Shown one piece after another: positions 29,654-38,671 of a DNA stretch of 64,000 nucleotides. Source of the stretch: Massilia litorea (lineage in GTDB: Bacteria > Pseudomonadota > Gammaproteobacteria > Burkholderiales > Burkholderiaceae_D); the NCBI RefSeq assembly GCF_015101885.1, contig NZ_CP062941.1:2852001-2916000 (forward strand). The letters are read 5' to 3'. Positions within the stretch are counted from its first letter, which is position 1; the number at the start of each line of letters is the position of its first letter. The notes below the pieces were generated by a model. That model had not been told where the DNA came from. It ran no database searches and was given only the letters and a program-made list of their open reading frames with translations. A program made the translations under genes and the position numbers.

Positions 29654-30574
29654 TCATGACCGGGCAGGCCGCCCGCGCTGCGCCGCAGCTGTCGTAAACC
29701 GTTCTCCCATGAATGCCAGGAAGGCCTGCACGCGCGGGGCCAGGTGCTTGCGGCTCTGGTAGACCAGGTACAGGGGCTCCGCAGGCGGCTGGTAGGACGT
29801 CATCACCGGCACCAGCCGCCCGCTACGCAAATCCTCGCCCACGTGAAACTCTGCCAGCCTTACCAGGCCCAGTCCCTGGCGCGCCAGCTGCAGCAGCATG
29901 TCGCCCTGGTTGGCGCCGACATTGCCCCTGGCCGCGACCGTCCGCGCTTCGCCTTTGTCCATGAGCGGCCACGCATTCCAATGCGTGCGGTGGCTGAAGT
30001 TGATGCAGTTGTGGCGGGCCAGGTCCTCCGGGGTCTGCGGCGTGCCGTGCCGGTCGAGATAGGCGGGCGCGGCGCAGATGATCCAGGGGCTGTCGAGCAG
30101 GCGCCGTGCCACCAGCGAGGAATCGGGCAGGGGACCGCCCTGGATCGAGACGTCGATGCGCTGCTCCACGAAATCGACCGGCTCGTTGCTGAGGTGGAAT
30201 TCCACGCGCAGCTTCGGATAAGCCGCGAGAAAGTCGCCGATGACGGGCGCAAGCTGGTATTTCGCGAAGGTCACCATCGAATGCACGCGCAATGTGCCGC
30301 TGACCTCGCCCGAGCAGGTCTTGACCGCGTTCTCGGCGCTGCGCAAGGCGGCGAAGATGTCCTGGCCTTCGTCGTACAGGACCTGGCCAGCCTCGGTCGG
30401 CGTCAGCTTGCGCGCGCCGCGGTGGAACAGGCGCACGTTCAGGCTGTCTTCCAGGCGCGCGACGAGCTTGCTCACCGCCGAGGGCGTCAGGTCGAGCCGG
30501 CGTCCGGCCGCCGAAAAATTGCCGTCCTCGACGGCCGCCATGAACACCTCGAGTTCGCTCAAATGTATCGCCAC
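29654..30574 (-). CDS. LysR-family transcriptional regulator
   Basis: 306 aa. N-terminal winged HTH (LEVFMAAVEDGNFSAAGRRLDLTPSAVSKLVARLE) and a C-terminal periplasmic-binding-type effector domain (SGTLRVHSMVTFAKYQLAPV ... IDVSIQGGPLPDSSLVARRL). It is divergent from the dioxygenase-like cupin and MFS genes at 30717-32686 with 142 bases between, the classic arrangement for a LysR activator of a catabolic operon. It could also control the YgiD-like gene downstream on the same strand. Confidence 0.9.
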   Translation of the reverse strand: MAIHLSELEVFMAAVEDGNFSAAGRRLDLTPSAVSKLVARLEDSLNVRLFHRGARKLTPTEAGQVLYDEGQDIFAALRSAENAVKTCSGEVSGTLRVHSMVTFAKYQLAPVIGDFLAAYPKLRVEFHLSNEPVDFVEQRIDVSIQGGPLPDSSLVARRLLDSPWIICAAPAYLDRHGTPQTPEDLARHNCINFSHRTHWNAWPLMDKGEARTVAARGNVGANQGDMLLQLARQGLGLVRLAEFHVGEDLRSGRLVPVMTSYQPPAEPLYLVYQSRKHLAPRVQAFLAFMGERFTTAAAQRGRPARS

Positions 30575-30716
30575 CTGCGCCCCACCTGTGAAATTTCGTC
30601 ATAGCCCATTGACGATTATCGCATTGTTCGCACGGGATGCGCAGCGCAAGATGGCCTCTTCCCGGTATTCCCGGCACCGCCCGCGCCACGGCGCAAACGA
30701 ACAAGGAGATCCTATC

Positions 30717-31250
30717 GTGTCCAAGTCGACCGAACGTACCCACCCGAGCAGCCTGAAGGGCTTTTCCCAGCCAATTCCCCGCTTCGCCATCGCCGACCTG
30801 GTGGTGCCGGACGCCGTGCCGGAAGACGAGCGCGAATGGGTGCCGCAGGCGCCCAACGTCTGGTTCCGCCCGCTGATCCTGAATGTCACGCAAGGCTATT
30901 TCGTCAACGTGCTGCGCGTACGGAAAAGCGGCGTGCTCTCGCGTCACCGGCACGACGGCCCGGTCCACGCGCATGTGCTCAAGGGCCGCTGGTACTACCT
31001 CGAGCATGACTGGACCGCAACCGAGGGTTCGTATGCCCACGAAATTCCCGGCGAGATCCACACGCTGTACGTGCCCGAGGACGTCAGCGAAATGATGACG
31101 CTGTTCCATGTCACCGGCGCATATACCTATCTCGACGAGGAGGGTAAGCCGGTCGGCTACGAAGACGTGTTCACCAAGCTGGAAGCGGCGGTCAAGCATT
31201 ATGAGACCGTGGGACTGGGCAGCGACTACGTGCGCCGCTTCATCCGCTAG
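30717..31250 (+). CDS. Cupin dioxygenase, 2,4'-dihydroxyacetophenone dioxygenase family
   Basis: 177 aa from a GTG preceded by AAGGAG. The cupin motif is SRHRHDGPVHAHVLKGRW; H77 and H79 with H115 (in GEIHTL) are the likely iron ligands. The protein resembles 2,4'-dihydroxyacetophenone dioxygenases, which cleave an aliphatic C-C bond to give 4-hydroxybenzoate and formate, and has about their subunit length. The true substrate is not known. It probably forms an operon with the MFS transporter and is regulated by the divergent LysR. Confidence 0.72.
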   Translation: MSKSTERTHPSSLKGFSQPIPRFAIADLVVPDAVPEDEREWVPQAPNVWFRPLILNVTQGYFVNVLRVRKSGVLSRHRHDGPVHAHVLKGRWYYLEHDWTATEGSYAHEIPGEIHTLYVPEDVSEMMTLFHVTGAYTYLDEEGKPVGYEDVFTKLEAAVKHYETVGLGSDYVRRFIR

Positions 31251-31339
31251 CCCGCCGGTCCACGACGCTCGCCCGATAACAGGAGACAGATCCGCCGAAG
31301 CCGCGGGTTTCACATCAGATGAAAACAAGGAGCAGCAAC

Positions 31340-32686
31340 ATGAACACCGACACCGCCGGCATGGCGATTCCGCTTGCACCCGGCGCCGCCGCGCCCGATG
31401 AGCAGGCCAGGGTTTACCGCAGGGTCAACCTGCGATTGATCCCTTTCCTGTTCATCTGCTATGTCGCGGCCTATCTCGACCGCATCAATATCGGTTTCGC
31501 GCAGCTCCAGATGAAGGCCGACCTGGGTTTCAGCGATGCCGTCTACGGCCTTGGCGCCGGCATTTTCTTCTTCGGCTATGCGCTGTTCGAGGTGCCGAGC
31601 AATTTGCTCCTGGTACGCATCGGCGCACGCAAGACCCTGCTGCGCATCATGGTCCTGTGGGGCCTGACCTCGGCCGGCATGATGTTCGTGCGGACACCGA
31701 CACAACTGTATATCGCGCGTTTCCTGTTGGGCCTGTTCGAAGCGGGTTTCTTCCCGGGCATCATCCTCTATTTCACCTATTGGTATCCCTCGAAAATGCG
31801 TGCCAGGATCATCGCGCTGTTCATGTCGGGCATGGCGGTGGCGGGCATCGTCGGCGGGCCGCTCTCGGGCTGGATCATGAACGACATGGCCGGCGTCAAC
31901 GGCTGGGCCGGCTGGCAGTGGATGTTCCTGATCGAAGGCATCCCTGCCATTTTCCTGGGCCTGATGGCGTGGTTGATGCTGGCCGACCGCCCGGGCCAGG
32001 CCAGGTGGTTGTCGGCACGCGAAAAGGACATCATCGAGCAAACCCTGCAGCAGGACCGTCACGACCTGGGTCCTGCGCACCACAGCTCGCTGCGCCAGGC
32101 GCTGAGCGACCCGAAGATTTACATTCTCGCATTCAGCTACTTCACCTTCATTGCCGGCACCTATGTGATCACGTTCTGGCTGCCGACCATCATCAAGAGC
32201 TTCGGCATCGCCGACCCGCTGCGTATCGGCCTGTTGACGGCCATCCCCTACATCGTCGGCGCGATCGGCATGGTGCTCCTGAGCCGGCACTCGGACCGCA
32301 CCCGCGAGCGCCGCTGGCATGCGGCCGGCGCCGCCTTCCTCGGCGGGGCAGGGCTGGTGGCGGCAAGCCTGCTGCCCGGCCACCTGGCGCTGGCGCTGGT
32401 GGCGCTATCGTTCGCAACGATCGGCATCCTGGCCACCATGCCGCTGTTCTGGGCGATGCCGACAGCTTACCTGTCGGGACCGGCCGCGGCGGGCGGAATT
32501 GCGCTGATCAATTCCCTGGGCCTGATCGGCGGTTTCGTCAGTCCCTTCGTGATCGGCTGGTTCAAGACCGCGACCGGTAGCGTCAACTACGGCTTGTACT
32601 TCGTGACGGCGCTGATGGTGCTGGGCGGGATTGCCTTGCTGGTCGGCGTGCCGGCGAAGGCGCTGCGCGAGAAACGCGTAGCTTGA
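31340..32686 (+). CDS. MFS transporter, anion:cation symporter (ACS) type
   Basis: 448 aa with about 12 membrane segments. The N-terminal RRVNLRLIPFLFICYVAAYL and DRINIGFAQLQMKADLGFS are typical of the ACS family (hydroxybenzoate, glucarate, phthalate and tartrate uptake). The AGFFPGIILYFTYWYP segment is another ACS hallmark. The ATG at 31340 has AAGGAG at optimal distance. Given the adjacent dioxygenase, import of an aromatic or organic acid is likely but the substrate is unproven. Confidence 0.87.
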   Translation: MNTDTAGMAIPLAPGAAAPDEQARVYRRVNLRLIPFLFICYVAAYLDRINIGFAQLQMKADLGFSDAVYGLGAGIFFFGYALFEVPSNLLLVRIGARKTLLRIMVLWGLTSAGMMFVRTPTQLYIARFLLGLFEAGFFPGIILYFTYWYPSKMRARIIALFMSGMAVAGIVGGPLSGWIMNDMAGVNGWAGWQWMFLIEGIPAIFLGLMAWLMLADRPGQARWLSAREKDIIEQTLQQDRHDLGPAHHSSLRQALSDPKIYILAFSYFTFIAGTYVITFWLPTIIKSFGIADPLRIGLLTAIPYIVGAIGMVLLSRHSDRTRERRWHAAGAAFLGGAGLVAASLLPGHLALALVALSFATIGILATMPLFWAMPTAYLSGPAAAGGIALINSLGLIGGFVSPFVIGWFKTATGSVNYGLYFVTALMVLGGIALLVGVPAKALREKRVA

Positions 32687-32731
32687 GGTGAACGATACGC
32701 AAGTCCCGCAACAGGAAGTTTCGTGCAGGAC

Positions 32732-32759
32732 TTGCGCAATGCCGCTGAGCAGTTATAAT
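32732..32759 (+). promoter_or_regulatory. Promoter for tRNA-Asn copy 2
   Basis: -35 TTGCGC (32732-32737), 16 base spacer, perfect -10 TATAAT (32754-32759), 12 bases before the mature tRNA. Confidence 0.75.
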
Positions 32760-32771
32760 GCCAAGCTCAAT

Positions 32772-32847
32772 TCCCTGATAGCTCAGTCGGTAGAGCGACG
32801 GACTGTTAATCCGCAGGTCCCTGGTTCGAGTCCAGGTCGGGGAGCCA
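32772..32847 (+). tRNA. tRNA-Asn (GTT), copy 2
   Basis: Same 76 nt sequence as copy 1, including the CAAT immediately before it. Anticodon GTT, encoded CCA. Confidence 0.97.
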
Positions 32848-32854
32848 GAATATG

Positions 32855-32890
32855 AAAGGCCGCATCGAAAGATGCGGCCTTTTTTGTTTT
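32855..32890. terminator. Terminator after tRNA-Asn copy 2 (also serves purT from the other side)
   Basis: AAAGGCCGCATC-GAAA-GATGCGGCCTTT followed by TTTTG. On the minus strand purT ends at 32889, so the hairpin with a short T run can act in both directions. Confidence 0.88.
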
Positions 32891-34100
32891 ACGCGCCGCC
32901 CACCGGCTTGACCTTCGATGCCGCGAGCAGCGCCCGCTCGCGCGCCGTGTCCACATCGCCCGCCGTCGCCAGCGCCACGCCCATGCGCCGGCGCGCGAAC
33001 GATTCCGGCTTGCCGAACAGGCGGATGTCGGTGTCCGGGACCGTCAAAGCCTCGGCCACGCCTTCGAAGGCGATCCCTTTCGCATCGAGCTGGCCGTAAA
33101 TGACGGCCGAGGCACCCGGCGCGCGCAAGGCCGTGTTGACCGGCAGCCCAAGGACAGCCTTTGCGTGCAGCTCGAATTCGCTCTGCACCTGCGTCGCCAT
33201 CGTCACCATGCCGGTGTCGTGCGGGCGTGGGCTCACTTCCGAGAACCAGACCATGTCGCCCTTCACGAACAGCTCGACGCCGAACACGCCCAGGCCGCCG
33301 AGGTTGCTTGTCACTTTTTCCGCGATGTCGCGCGAACGTGCCAGGGCCAGCGCGCTCATCGGATGCGGCTGCCAGGATTCCACGTAGTCGCCCTGCACCT
33401 GCTTGTGGCCGATCGGTTCGCAGAAACCCGTCTGCGTCGTGCCGTCGGCAGCGCGCGAGCGCACCGTCAGCAGCGTGATTTCGTAGTCGAAATCGATAAA
33501 GCCTTCGGCGATCACGCGGCCGGCATCGACGCGTCCGCCGGCGGCGGCGTAGTCCCAGGCGGCTTTCACGTCGGCCGCGCTGTCGAGTTTCGACTGGCCC
33601 TTGCCCGAGGACGACATCACCGGTTTCACCACGCAGGGGAAACCGACGAAAGCGCAGGCCTGTTCCAGTTCTTCCAGGCTGCTGGCGAAGCGGTAGGGAG
33701 ACGTTGCCAGGCCCAGTTCCTCGGCGGCGAGGCGGCGGATGCCTTCGCGGTTCATCGTCAGCTGGGTGGCGCGCGCGGTCGGGATGCAGGTGATCGTGCC
33801 CGCCGCTTCCAGCTCGGCCAGGGTGTCGGTGGCGATCGCCTCGATCTCGGGGATCACGAGGTCGGGCTGCTCCTGCGCGATCAGGGCACGGAGCGCGGCG
33901 CCGTCGGTCATGTCGATGACATGGGCGCGGTGCGCGACCTGGTGGCCGGGCGCGTTCGGGTAGCGGTCGACGGCGATGACTTCGACGCCGAGGCGTTGCA
34001 GGGAAATGATGACTTCCTTGCCGAGTTCGCCGGAGCCGAGCAGCATCACGCGCGTGGCGGAAGGAGAGAGGGGAGTGCCGAAAATGCGGGGAGTGGTCAT
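32889..34100 (-). CDS. purT: Formate-dependent phosphoribosylglycinamide formyltransferase 2
   Basis: 403 aa ATP-grasp enzyme using formate and ATP to formylate GAR in purine synthesis. The start region [20 protein letters not shown] carries the substrate-binding loop, [17 protein letters not shown] is the ATP-grasp glycine-rich loop, and [30 protein letters not shown] is the catalytic metal region (here given in overview only). The gene lies between two identical tRNA-Asn genes. Formate released by a dihydroxyacetophenone-type dioxygenase could in principle feed it, but that link is speculative. Confidence 0.95.
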   Translation of the reverse strand: MTTPRIFGTPLSPSATRVMLLGSGELGKEVIISLQRLGVEVIAVDRYPNAPGHQVAHRAHVIDMTDGAALRALIAQEQPDLVIPEIEAIATDTLAELEAAGTITCIPTARATQLTMNREGIRRLAAEELGLATSPYRFASSLEELEQACAFVGFPCVVKPVMSSSGKGQSKLDSAADVKAAWDYAAAGGRVDAGRVIAEGFIDFDYEITLLTVRSRAADGTTQTGFCEPIGHKQVQGDYVESWQPHPMSALALARSRDIAEKVTSNLGGLGVFGVELFVKGDMVWFSEVSPRPHDTGMVTMATQVQSEFELHAKAVLGLPVNTALRAPGASAVIYGQLDAKGIAFEGVAEALTVPDTDIRLFGKPESFARRRMGVALATAGDVDTARERALLAASKVKPVGGA

Positions 34101-34208
34101 GGTGTCATGGAGTGGGATGGCAGGGTGCTGCGACTATAGCAAAGGCGCGCTTTGGGCGTGCAAGGACGAAAAATTTGTCCGGGACTCGCCAAACTCGGAT
34201 TGGCCCGC

Positions 34209-34214
34209 TATAAT
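34209..34214 (+). promoter_or_regulatory. -10 element of tRNA-Asn copy 3
   Basis: Perfect TATAAT, 11 bases before the tRNA. The matching -35 region (about 34186-34191, TCGCCA) is poor. Confidence 0.6.
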
Positions 34215-34225
34215 GTTGCCTCAAT

Positions 34226-34301
34226 TCCCTGATAGCTCAGTCGGTAGAGCGACGGACTGTTAATCCGCAGGTCCCTGGTTCGAGTCCAGGTCGGGGAGCC
34301 A
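34226..34301 (+). tRNA. tRNA-Asn (GTT), copy 3
   Basis: 76 nt, identical to copies 1 and 2, preceded by the same CAAT. Anticodon GTT, encoded CCA. Confidence 0.97.
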
Positions 34302-34308
34302 GAATACG

Positions 34309-34341
34309 AAAGGCCGCGTCGAAAGATGCGGCCTTTTTTGT
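34309..34341 (+). terminator. Terminator after tRNA-Asn copy 3
   Basis: AAAGGCCGCGTC-GAAA-GATGCGGCCTTT then TTTTG. It differs from the copy 2 terminator by one base in the stem (a G-T wobble), evidence that tRNA plus terminator were duplicated together. Confidence 0.88.
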
Positions 34342-34373
34342 TTGTTGACGTGCGTCGATACGCACACGCTGCA

Positions 34374-34393
34374 ACGCGTGGGCTCAAGAGCCC
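34374..34393. repeat. Degenerate REP-like half element
   Basis: CGCGTGGGCTCAAGAGCCCG keeps the GCGTGGGC arm of the reverse REP form; the GCCCACCCTAC arm has decayed to GAGCCCG. Resembles the first copy at 16525. Confidence 0.4.
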
Positions 34394-34436
34394 GGTGAAG
34401 CCGTCCTTGATGCCATTGGCCTCAAGGACCCCTAGG

Positions 34437-35966
34437 TCATGCAGGCACCAGGGTGCTTGTCGACTTCACTCCTTCCGTTGTCAGCGGCGCCAGCCGCTCG
34501 AACCACGGCGCCGCCTGTTCCAGCTGGTGCGCCAGCTGCAGCAGCTTGTCCTCGCTCCCGAAACGCCCGACGAACTGTACGCCCAGCGGCAGGCCGGCGG
34601 CCGTCCAGTGCAGCGGCACCGACATCGCCGGCGTCCCGGTCAGATTGGCCAGCTGGGTGAACGGCACGTAGCGCAGGCTGTCGCGCGCGATCTTGTTGAC
34701 CGTGCCTTCCAATAAACCCAGGCGCGCCAGGATGCCGAGCAGGCCGCTGCGCTGGAGCAGGTCGAGCACGAATTGCTCGCCGCGCGGCGGGTCTCCTTCG
34801 CCGTGGCGGATCGGTGGATGGGCCAGCGTCGGCGTCAGCAGCATGTCGTAGCGTGCGTGGAAGCGCGCCAGCGCGCGCGAAAATTCGTTCCATTTGGCCA
34901 GCTGGGTCGTCAGGCGCCCGGCCGGGATGCTCGCGCCCAGCGTCCCCAGCAGCCGTGCCGTCAGCTCGACGTCGCCCGCGCCGGCGCCGAGCGCCTTGCC
35001 GCGCGCAAGCATTGCCGGCACCTGGCCGAAATACACGTGCAGGAAACTCTCCGCCAGTGCCGCGCCGTCGAGTTCGGGCGCGGCTTCCTCGACTTCATGG
35101 CCGAGCCCGCGCAGCAGTTGCACGGCACGCTGAACGGCGGCCACCGCTTCGGGGTGGACCTCGGTGCCGATCGGCGAGACGGTACTGAAGCCGATGCGCA
35201 GCTTGCCGGGATCGCGCCTGACGAGTTCGCGGTAGGGGGCGGCAGTCGGGGCGATGTCGAACGGGTCGCCCGGCTCGTGGCCGGCCAGGATGTCCAGCGC
35301 CAGGGCCGAATCGCGCACGCTGCGCGAGAGAACCCCTTCGCTCGAGGCGCCGAACCAGACTTCGCCGATGGCCGGCCCCGAAGACACCCGGCCGCGCGAG
35401 GCGCGCAAGCCGAACAGGCCGCAACAGGCGGCCGGGATGCGGATCGAGCCGCCGCCGTCATTGCCCGCCGCCATCGGCACGATGCCGGCCGCGACCGCGG
35501 CTGCCGCGCCGCCGCTCGAGCCGCCCGGCGTGTGCCCGAGGTTCCAGGGATTGCTGGCGCGCCCATACAGCACCGGGTCGGTGACGGCCTTCAGGGCAAA
35601 CTCGGGGAGATTGGTCTTGCCGAAGATGACCAGGCCCGCTTCCAGGTAGCGCCGTACGACGGCCGCATGTTCGGTCGGCACGTAGCCGCGCATCGAGCGG
35701 CTGCCGAAGCTGGTCGGTACGCCTGCATAATCCTGCACGCCGTCCTTGATCAGGAAGGGCACGCCTGCCAGCGGTCCGGCGAGCGAACGGGCCAGCTGCG
35801 CACGCGCCTGCGGTTCGAGCAGCCGGCACACGGCATTGATGCGTCCGTGCACCTCGGCATTGCGGGCCAGGGCCAGGTCGAGCAGTTCAGAAGCTGTCAC
35901 GTCGCCGTGCTTGACGAGGGCGGCGAGGGCGGTGGCGTCGTGTTGCAGGTAATCCGCGAAATCCAT
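34437..35966 (-). CDS. Amidase (amidase signature family)
   Basis: 509 aa. The Ser-cisSer-Lys catalytic system is visible: Lys in VPFLIKDGVQDY and the serines in the signature GHTPGGSSGGAAAAVAAG followed by AAGNDGGGSIRIPAACCG. The family hydrolyses a wide range of amides; GatA is a relative, but there are no gatB/gatC neighbours and the length and C-terminal region fit a stand-alone amidase. Its substrate is unknown. No signal peptide is evident. Confidence 0.88.
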   Translation of the reverse strand: MDFADYLQHDATALAALVKHGDVTASELLDLALARNAEVHGRINAVCRLLEPQARAQLARSLAGPLAGVPFLIKDGVQDYAGVPTSFGSRSMRGYVPTEHAAVVRRYLEAGLVIFGKTNLPEFALKAVTDPVLYGRASNPWNLGHTPGGSSGGAAAAVAAGIVPMAAGNDGGGSIRIPAACCGLFGLRASRGRVSSGPAIGEVWFGASSEGVLSRSVRDSALALDILAGHEPGDPFDIAPTAAPYRELVRRDPGKLRIGFSTVSPIGTEVHPEAVAAVQRAVQLLRGLGHEVEEAAPELDGAALAESFLHVYFGQVPAMLARGKALGAGAGDVELTARLLGTLGASIPAGRLTTQLAKWNEFSRALARFHARYDMLLTPTLAHPPIRHGEGDPPRGEQFVLDLLQRSGLLGILARLGLLEGTVNKIARDSLRYVPFTQLANLTGTPAMSVPLHWTAAGLPLGVQFVGRFGSEDKLLQLAHQLEQAAPWFERLAPLTTEGVKSTSTLVPA

Positions 35967-36038
35967 GAGGCATCCTGTGAACGGTATGCCAACATGAAAT
36001 GGCTTTATCGCAATATTGTCAAGTTAAAATCAAATCCG

Positions 36039-36332
36039 TCATTTCCGGCGCTTCTTGTCGTTGGAGGTGTAGGTGCGCGTATAAAAGTCGGGCGGCTTCT
36101 TCGCCACCCACGCGATGAAGGCGCGGATCTCCTCGTGGCCGCGCAGGGCGTCCCAGGTGTGATAGCTGCGCAGCAGTTCGCGCTCGGTGAAGGCCGAGTG
36201 GATCTTGCGATGGCAGATCTTGTGGATCGGGAACTGTTCCTTGCCCTTGAAGGTCTTCGGTACCAGATGGTGGCGGTCGATGTTGACCGTGCCCAGTTCG
36301 CGACCGCACAAGGGGCAAATTGGATCGTGCAT
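36039..36332 (-). CDS. Small HNH-motif protein
   Basis: 97 aa. A zinc-binding CPLCGREL pair and the HNH core IDRHHLVPKTFKGKEQ ... IHKICHRKIHSAF are intact, so a beta-beta-alpha-metal nuclease fold is likely. The rest, including HTWDALRGHEEIRAFIAWV, resembles a small conserved proteobacterial HNH protein of unknown role. There is no methylase, phage or toxin gene beside it. GGGGAAG precedes the ATG at 36332. Function beyond probable nucleic-acid binding or cleavage is unknown. Confidence 0.8.
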   Translation of the reverse strand: MHDPICPLCGRELGTVNIDRHHLVPKTFKGKEQFPIHKICHRKIHSAFTERELLRSYHTWDALRGHEEIRAFIAWVAKKPPDFYTRTYTSNDKKRRK

Positions 36333-36502
36333 GCTTCCCCGTTCGGCAAAAAAACGCTGTCAATACAAGGTGGTGGCGAATCCCGGGGCGTCAAGCACGA
36401 TAGTGAAATTGATGAACTCGCTTTTCACATTGGTGTAGAATCAACGCTTCACAAAATGCAACTTGGCCTCTGCGATGTCGGCAAAACGAGGTCTTGATAC
36501 CG

Positions 36503-38176
36503 ATGATCGAAGACGATTCGAATTCCTGTTCGATCCTGCTGATCGATGACGAGCCTTTTGCACAGCAAATCATCGAGCATGGGCTGAAAACCTGCGTCAA
36601 GCACGTACTGCGTTACGAGTCCAGCCCGGCGCGGGCCGCCGACCTGGCGCGCGAGCTGAACGTCACCGTCGTGCTGGTCGACCTGCGCATGCCCGACCTC
36701 GACGGCTTCGAAGTCACCCGCCGCCTGCGCGCCAATCCCGATACCGAACACATCCCCGTCATCATGCTGTCGTCCGAAGACGATCCGGAAGTCAAGGCGC
36801 AAGCCTTTGCCGCCGGCGCCAACGACTACATGGTGAAATGGCCCGATCCGCGCGAACTGGTGGCGCGCGTCCAGTACCACAGCGACGCCTGCGTCGCCCG
36901 GCGCGAACGCGATGCGGCCTTTGCCTCGCTGCGCGTGAGCCAGCAGCAATTGGCCGCCAGCGAATCGGCCCTGCACCAGGCGCAGAAGATGGAAGCCATC
37001 GGCCAGCTGACCGGCGGCGTGGCCCACGATTTCAATAACGTGCTGCAAATCATCGGCGGCAACCTGCAACTGCTGAAACTCGTCGGCGGCCTGAACGAAG
37101 CAGGACGCGCGCGTGTCGAGATGGCGCTGGCCGGCGTCGAGCGCGGCGCCAAGCTGTCCTCGCACCTGCTCGCCTTTGCACGGCGCCAGCCGCTGCAGGC
37201 GGTCGTCCTGAATCCCGGCCACCTGCTGCGCGACATGGACGACATGATGCGCCGCGTGCTCGGGCCGAATGCGCGCATCGTCACCGACATCGATCCTTCG
37301 CTGTGGAGCACGGTCGCCGATCCGAACCAGCTGAACAACGTATTACTGAACCTCGCCATCAACGCGCGCGACGCGATGGGCGGCAACGGCACCTTGCTGA
37401 TCAGGGCCAGCAACGCGGGCGGCGACGCACCTGGCCCTGGTGCGATGCTGCCGCCCGGCGTTTCGCCCGGCGAATATGTCGTCATCGAAGTGGCCGATAC
37501 CGGCAAGGGCATGCCGCCCGACGTCCTGCAGCGTGCCTTCGAACCCTTCTTCACCACCAAGCCGGTCGGGCAGGGCACGGGCCTGGGCCTGTCGATGGCC
37601 TATGGTTTCGTGAAGCAGTCGGGCGGAGAAATCGTGCTCAGCAGCGAAGTCGGACGCGGCACCAGCGTGCGCATCTTCCTGCCGCGCAGCGAAACCGAAG
37701 CGGCACAGCCGGAAGCCCATGTGGACGTGCCGCTGTTCGGCGGCCTGGAGACGATCCTGGTGGTGGAAGACGAGGAAGACGTGCGCAGCTCGACCTGCGC
37801 GATCCTGTCCGCGCTCGGCTACCAGGTGCTCGAAGCCTGCGACGCCGCCGGCGCGATTGCGCTGGTCGAGAGCGGGCGCCAGATCGACCTGGTGTTCACC
37901 GACGTCATCATGCCGGGGCCGGTGAGCAGCCTGCAACTCGGCGAAGCAGTGCGCGAGCATCTGCCGAATGCGCAGATTTTATATACCTCGGGTTATGCGG
38001 AAGGGGTATTGGCGCACGAGGGCAAGGTCAGCGCCTCGGTGCATTTGCTGCAGAAACCGTATCATCCGGATGCGCTCAGTGCGCGCATCCGTCATTTGCT
38101 GCGGCCCGGACGCAATGCCGGCGCGGCGGCCAACGCGCAATGCGCGGCCAACAGTGCGGGCGCCACGGCGGCCTGA
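36503..38176 (+). CDS. Hybrid histidine kinase with receiver domains at both ends (REC-HisKA-HATPase-REC)
   Basis: 557 aa, soluble. N-terminal receiver ([14 protein letters not shown], phospho-acceptor D60 in [15 protein letters not shown]). HisKA with the [19 protein letters not shown]-box, HATPase with [16 protein letters not shown] and [20 protein letters not shown], then a C-terminal receiver ([24 protein letters not shown]). The N-terminal receiver makes this a kinase controlled by another kinase rather than by a direct ligand. It lies convergent to the phytochrome/Rcp pair; a TTG at 36494 is an alternative start. Confidence 0.9.
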   Translation: MIEDDSNSCSILLIDDEPFAQQIIEHGLKTCVKHVLRYESSPARAADLARELNVTVVLVDLRMPDLDGFEVTRRLRANPDTEHIPVIMLSSEDDPEVKAQAFAAGANDYMVKWPDPRELVARVQYHSDACVARRERDAAFASLRVSQQQLAASESALHQAQKMEAIGQLTGGVAHDFNNVLQIIGGNLQLLKLVGGLNEAGRARVEMALAGVERGAKLSSHLLAFARRQPLQAVVLNPGHLLRDMDDMMRRVLGPNARIVTDIDPSLWSTVADPNQLNNVLLNLAINARDAMGGNGTLLIRASNAGGDAPGPGAMLPPGVSPGEYVVIEVADTGKGMPPDVLQRAFEPFFTTKPVGQGTGLGLSMAYGFVKQSGGEIVLSSEVGRGTSVRIFLPRSETEAAQPEAHVDVPLFGGLETILVVEDEEDVRSSTCAILSALGYQVLEACDAAGAIALVESGRQIDLVFTDVIMPGPVSSLQLGEAVREHLPNAQILYTSGYAEGVLAHEGKVSASVHLLQKPYHPDALSARIRHLLRPGRNAGAAANAQCAANSAGATAA

Positions 38177-38196
38177 GCCGCAGGCAACCCCGGCGA

Positions 38197-38652
38197 TCAG
38201 TTGGGCGGAATATAGCGGAACGAACCCGGCGGCGGTTCGTTCAGCACTGCCCAGAAAATCCCCAGGTCGGCGATCGCGCGCACGAATTCCTTGAAATCGA
38301 CCGGCTTCACCACATACGCATTCACGCCCAGCTCGTAGCTGCGGATCAGGTCCTGTTCTTCCTTCGACGAGGTCAGCATCACGACCGGCATGCTTTTCAG
38401 GCTGGCCGTCTTGCGGATCGTCGCCAGCACTTCCAGGCCGTCCACTTTCGGCAGCTTCAGGTCGAGCAGGGTGACGGCCGGGTTGCCTTCCGAGCGTTCC
38501 GCGAATTCGCCGCGGCGCAGCAGGTAGTCGAGCGCCTCGGCGCCGTCGCGTACGACGACGACTTCGTTGGCGAGCTGGCTGCGCGCCAGTGCCACCAGGG
38601 TCAGTTCGAGGTCGTTCGGGTTGTCTTCGACCAGCAGGATGGGTTTTAACAT
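38197..38652 (-). CDS. Single-domain response regulator, Rcp1 type
   Basis: 151 aa, one receiver domain and no output domain. Acidic pocket in ILLVEDNPNDLELTL, phospho-acceptor D64 in VTLLDLKLPKVDGLEV, and Lys in VNAYVVKPVDF. The long insert between helix 1 and strand 3 and the C-terminal extension (LGIFWAVLNEPPP) match the Rcp1 regulators that partner phytochromes. It is 19 bases downstream of the bacteriophytochrome gene on the same strand, so phosphotransfer from that kinase is the expected input. Confidence 0.92.
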   Translation of the reverse strand: MLKPILLVEDNPNDLELTLVALARSQLANEVVVVRDGAEALDYLLRRGEFAERSEGNPAVTLLDLKLPKVDGLEVLATIRKTASLKSMPVVMLTSSKEEQDLIRSYELGVNAYVVKPVDFKEFVRAIADLGIFWAVLNEPPPGSFRYIPPN

Positions 38653-38671
38653 GGTTGGCTAGGTAGTGCGA

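Noticed and set aside
27456..34301. tRNA-Asn genes as attachment sites of an integrated island
   Set aside because: No integrase, phage or conjugation gene lies between them, and the repeats are whole tRNA genes plus terminators rather than 3' tRNA fragments.
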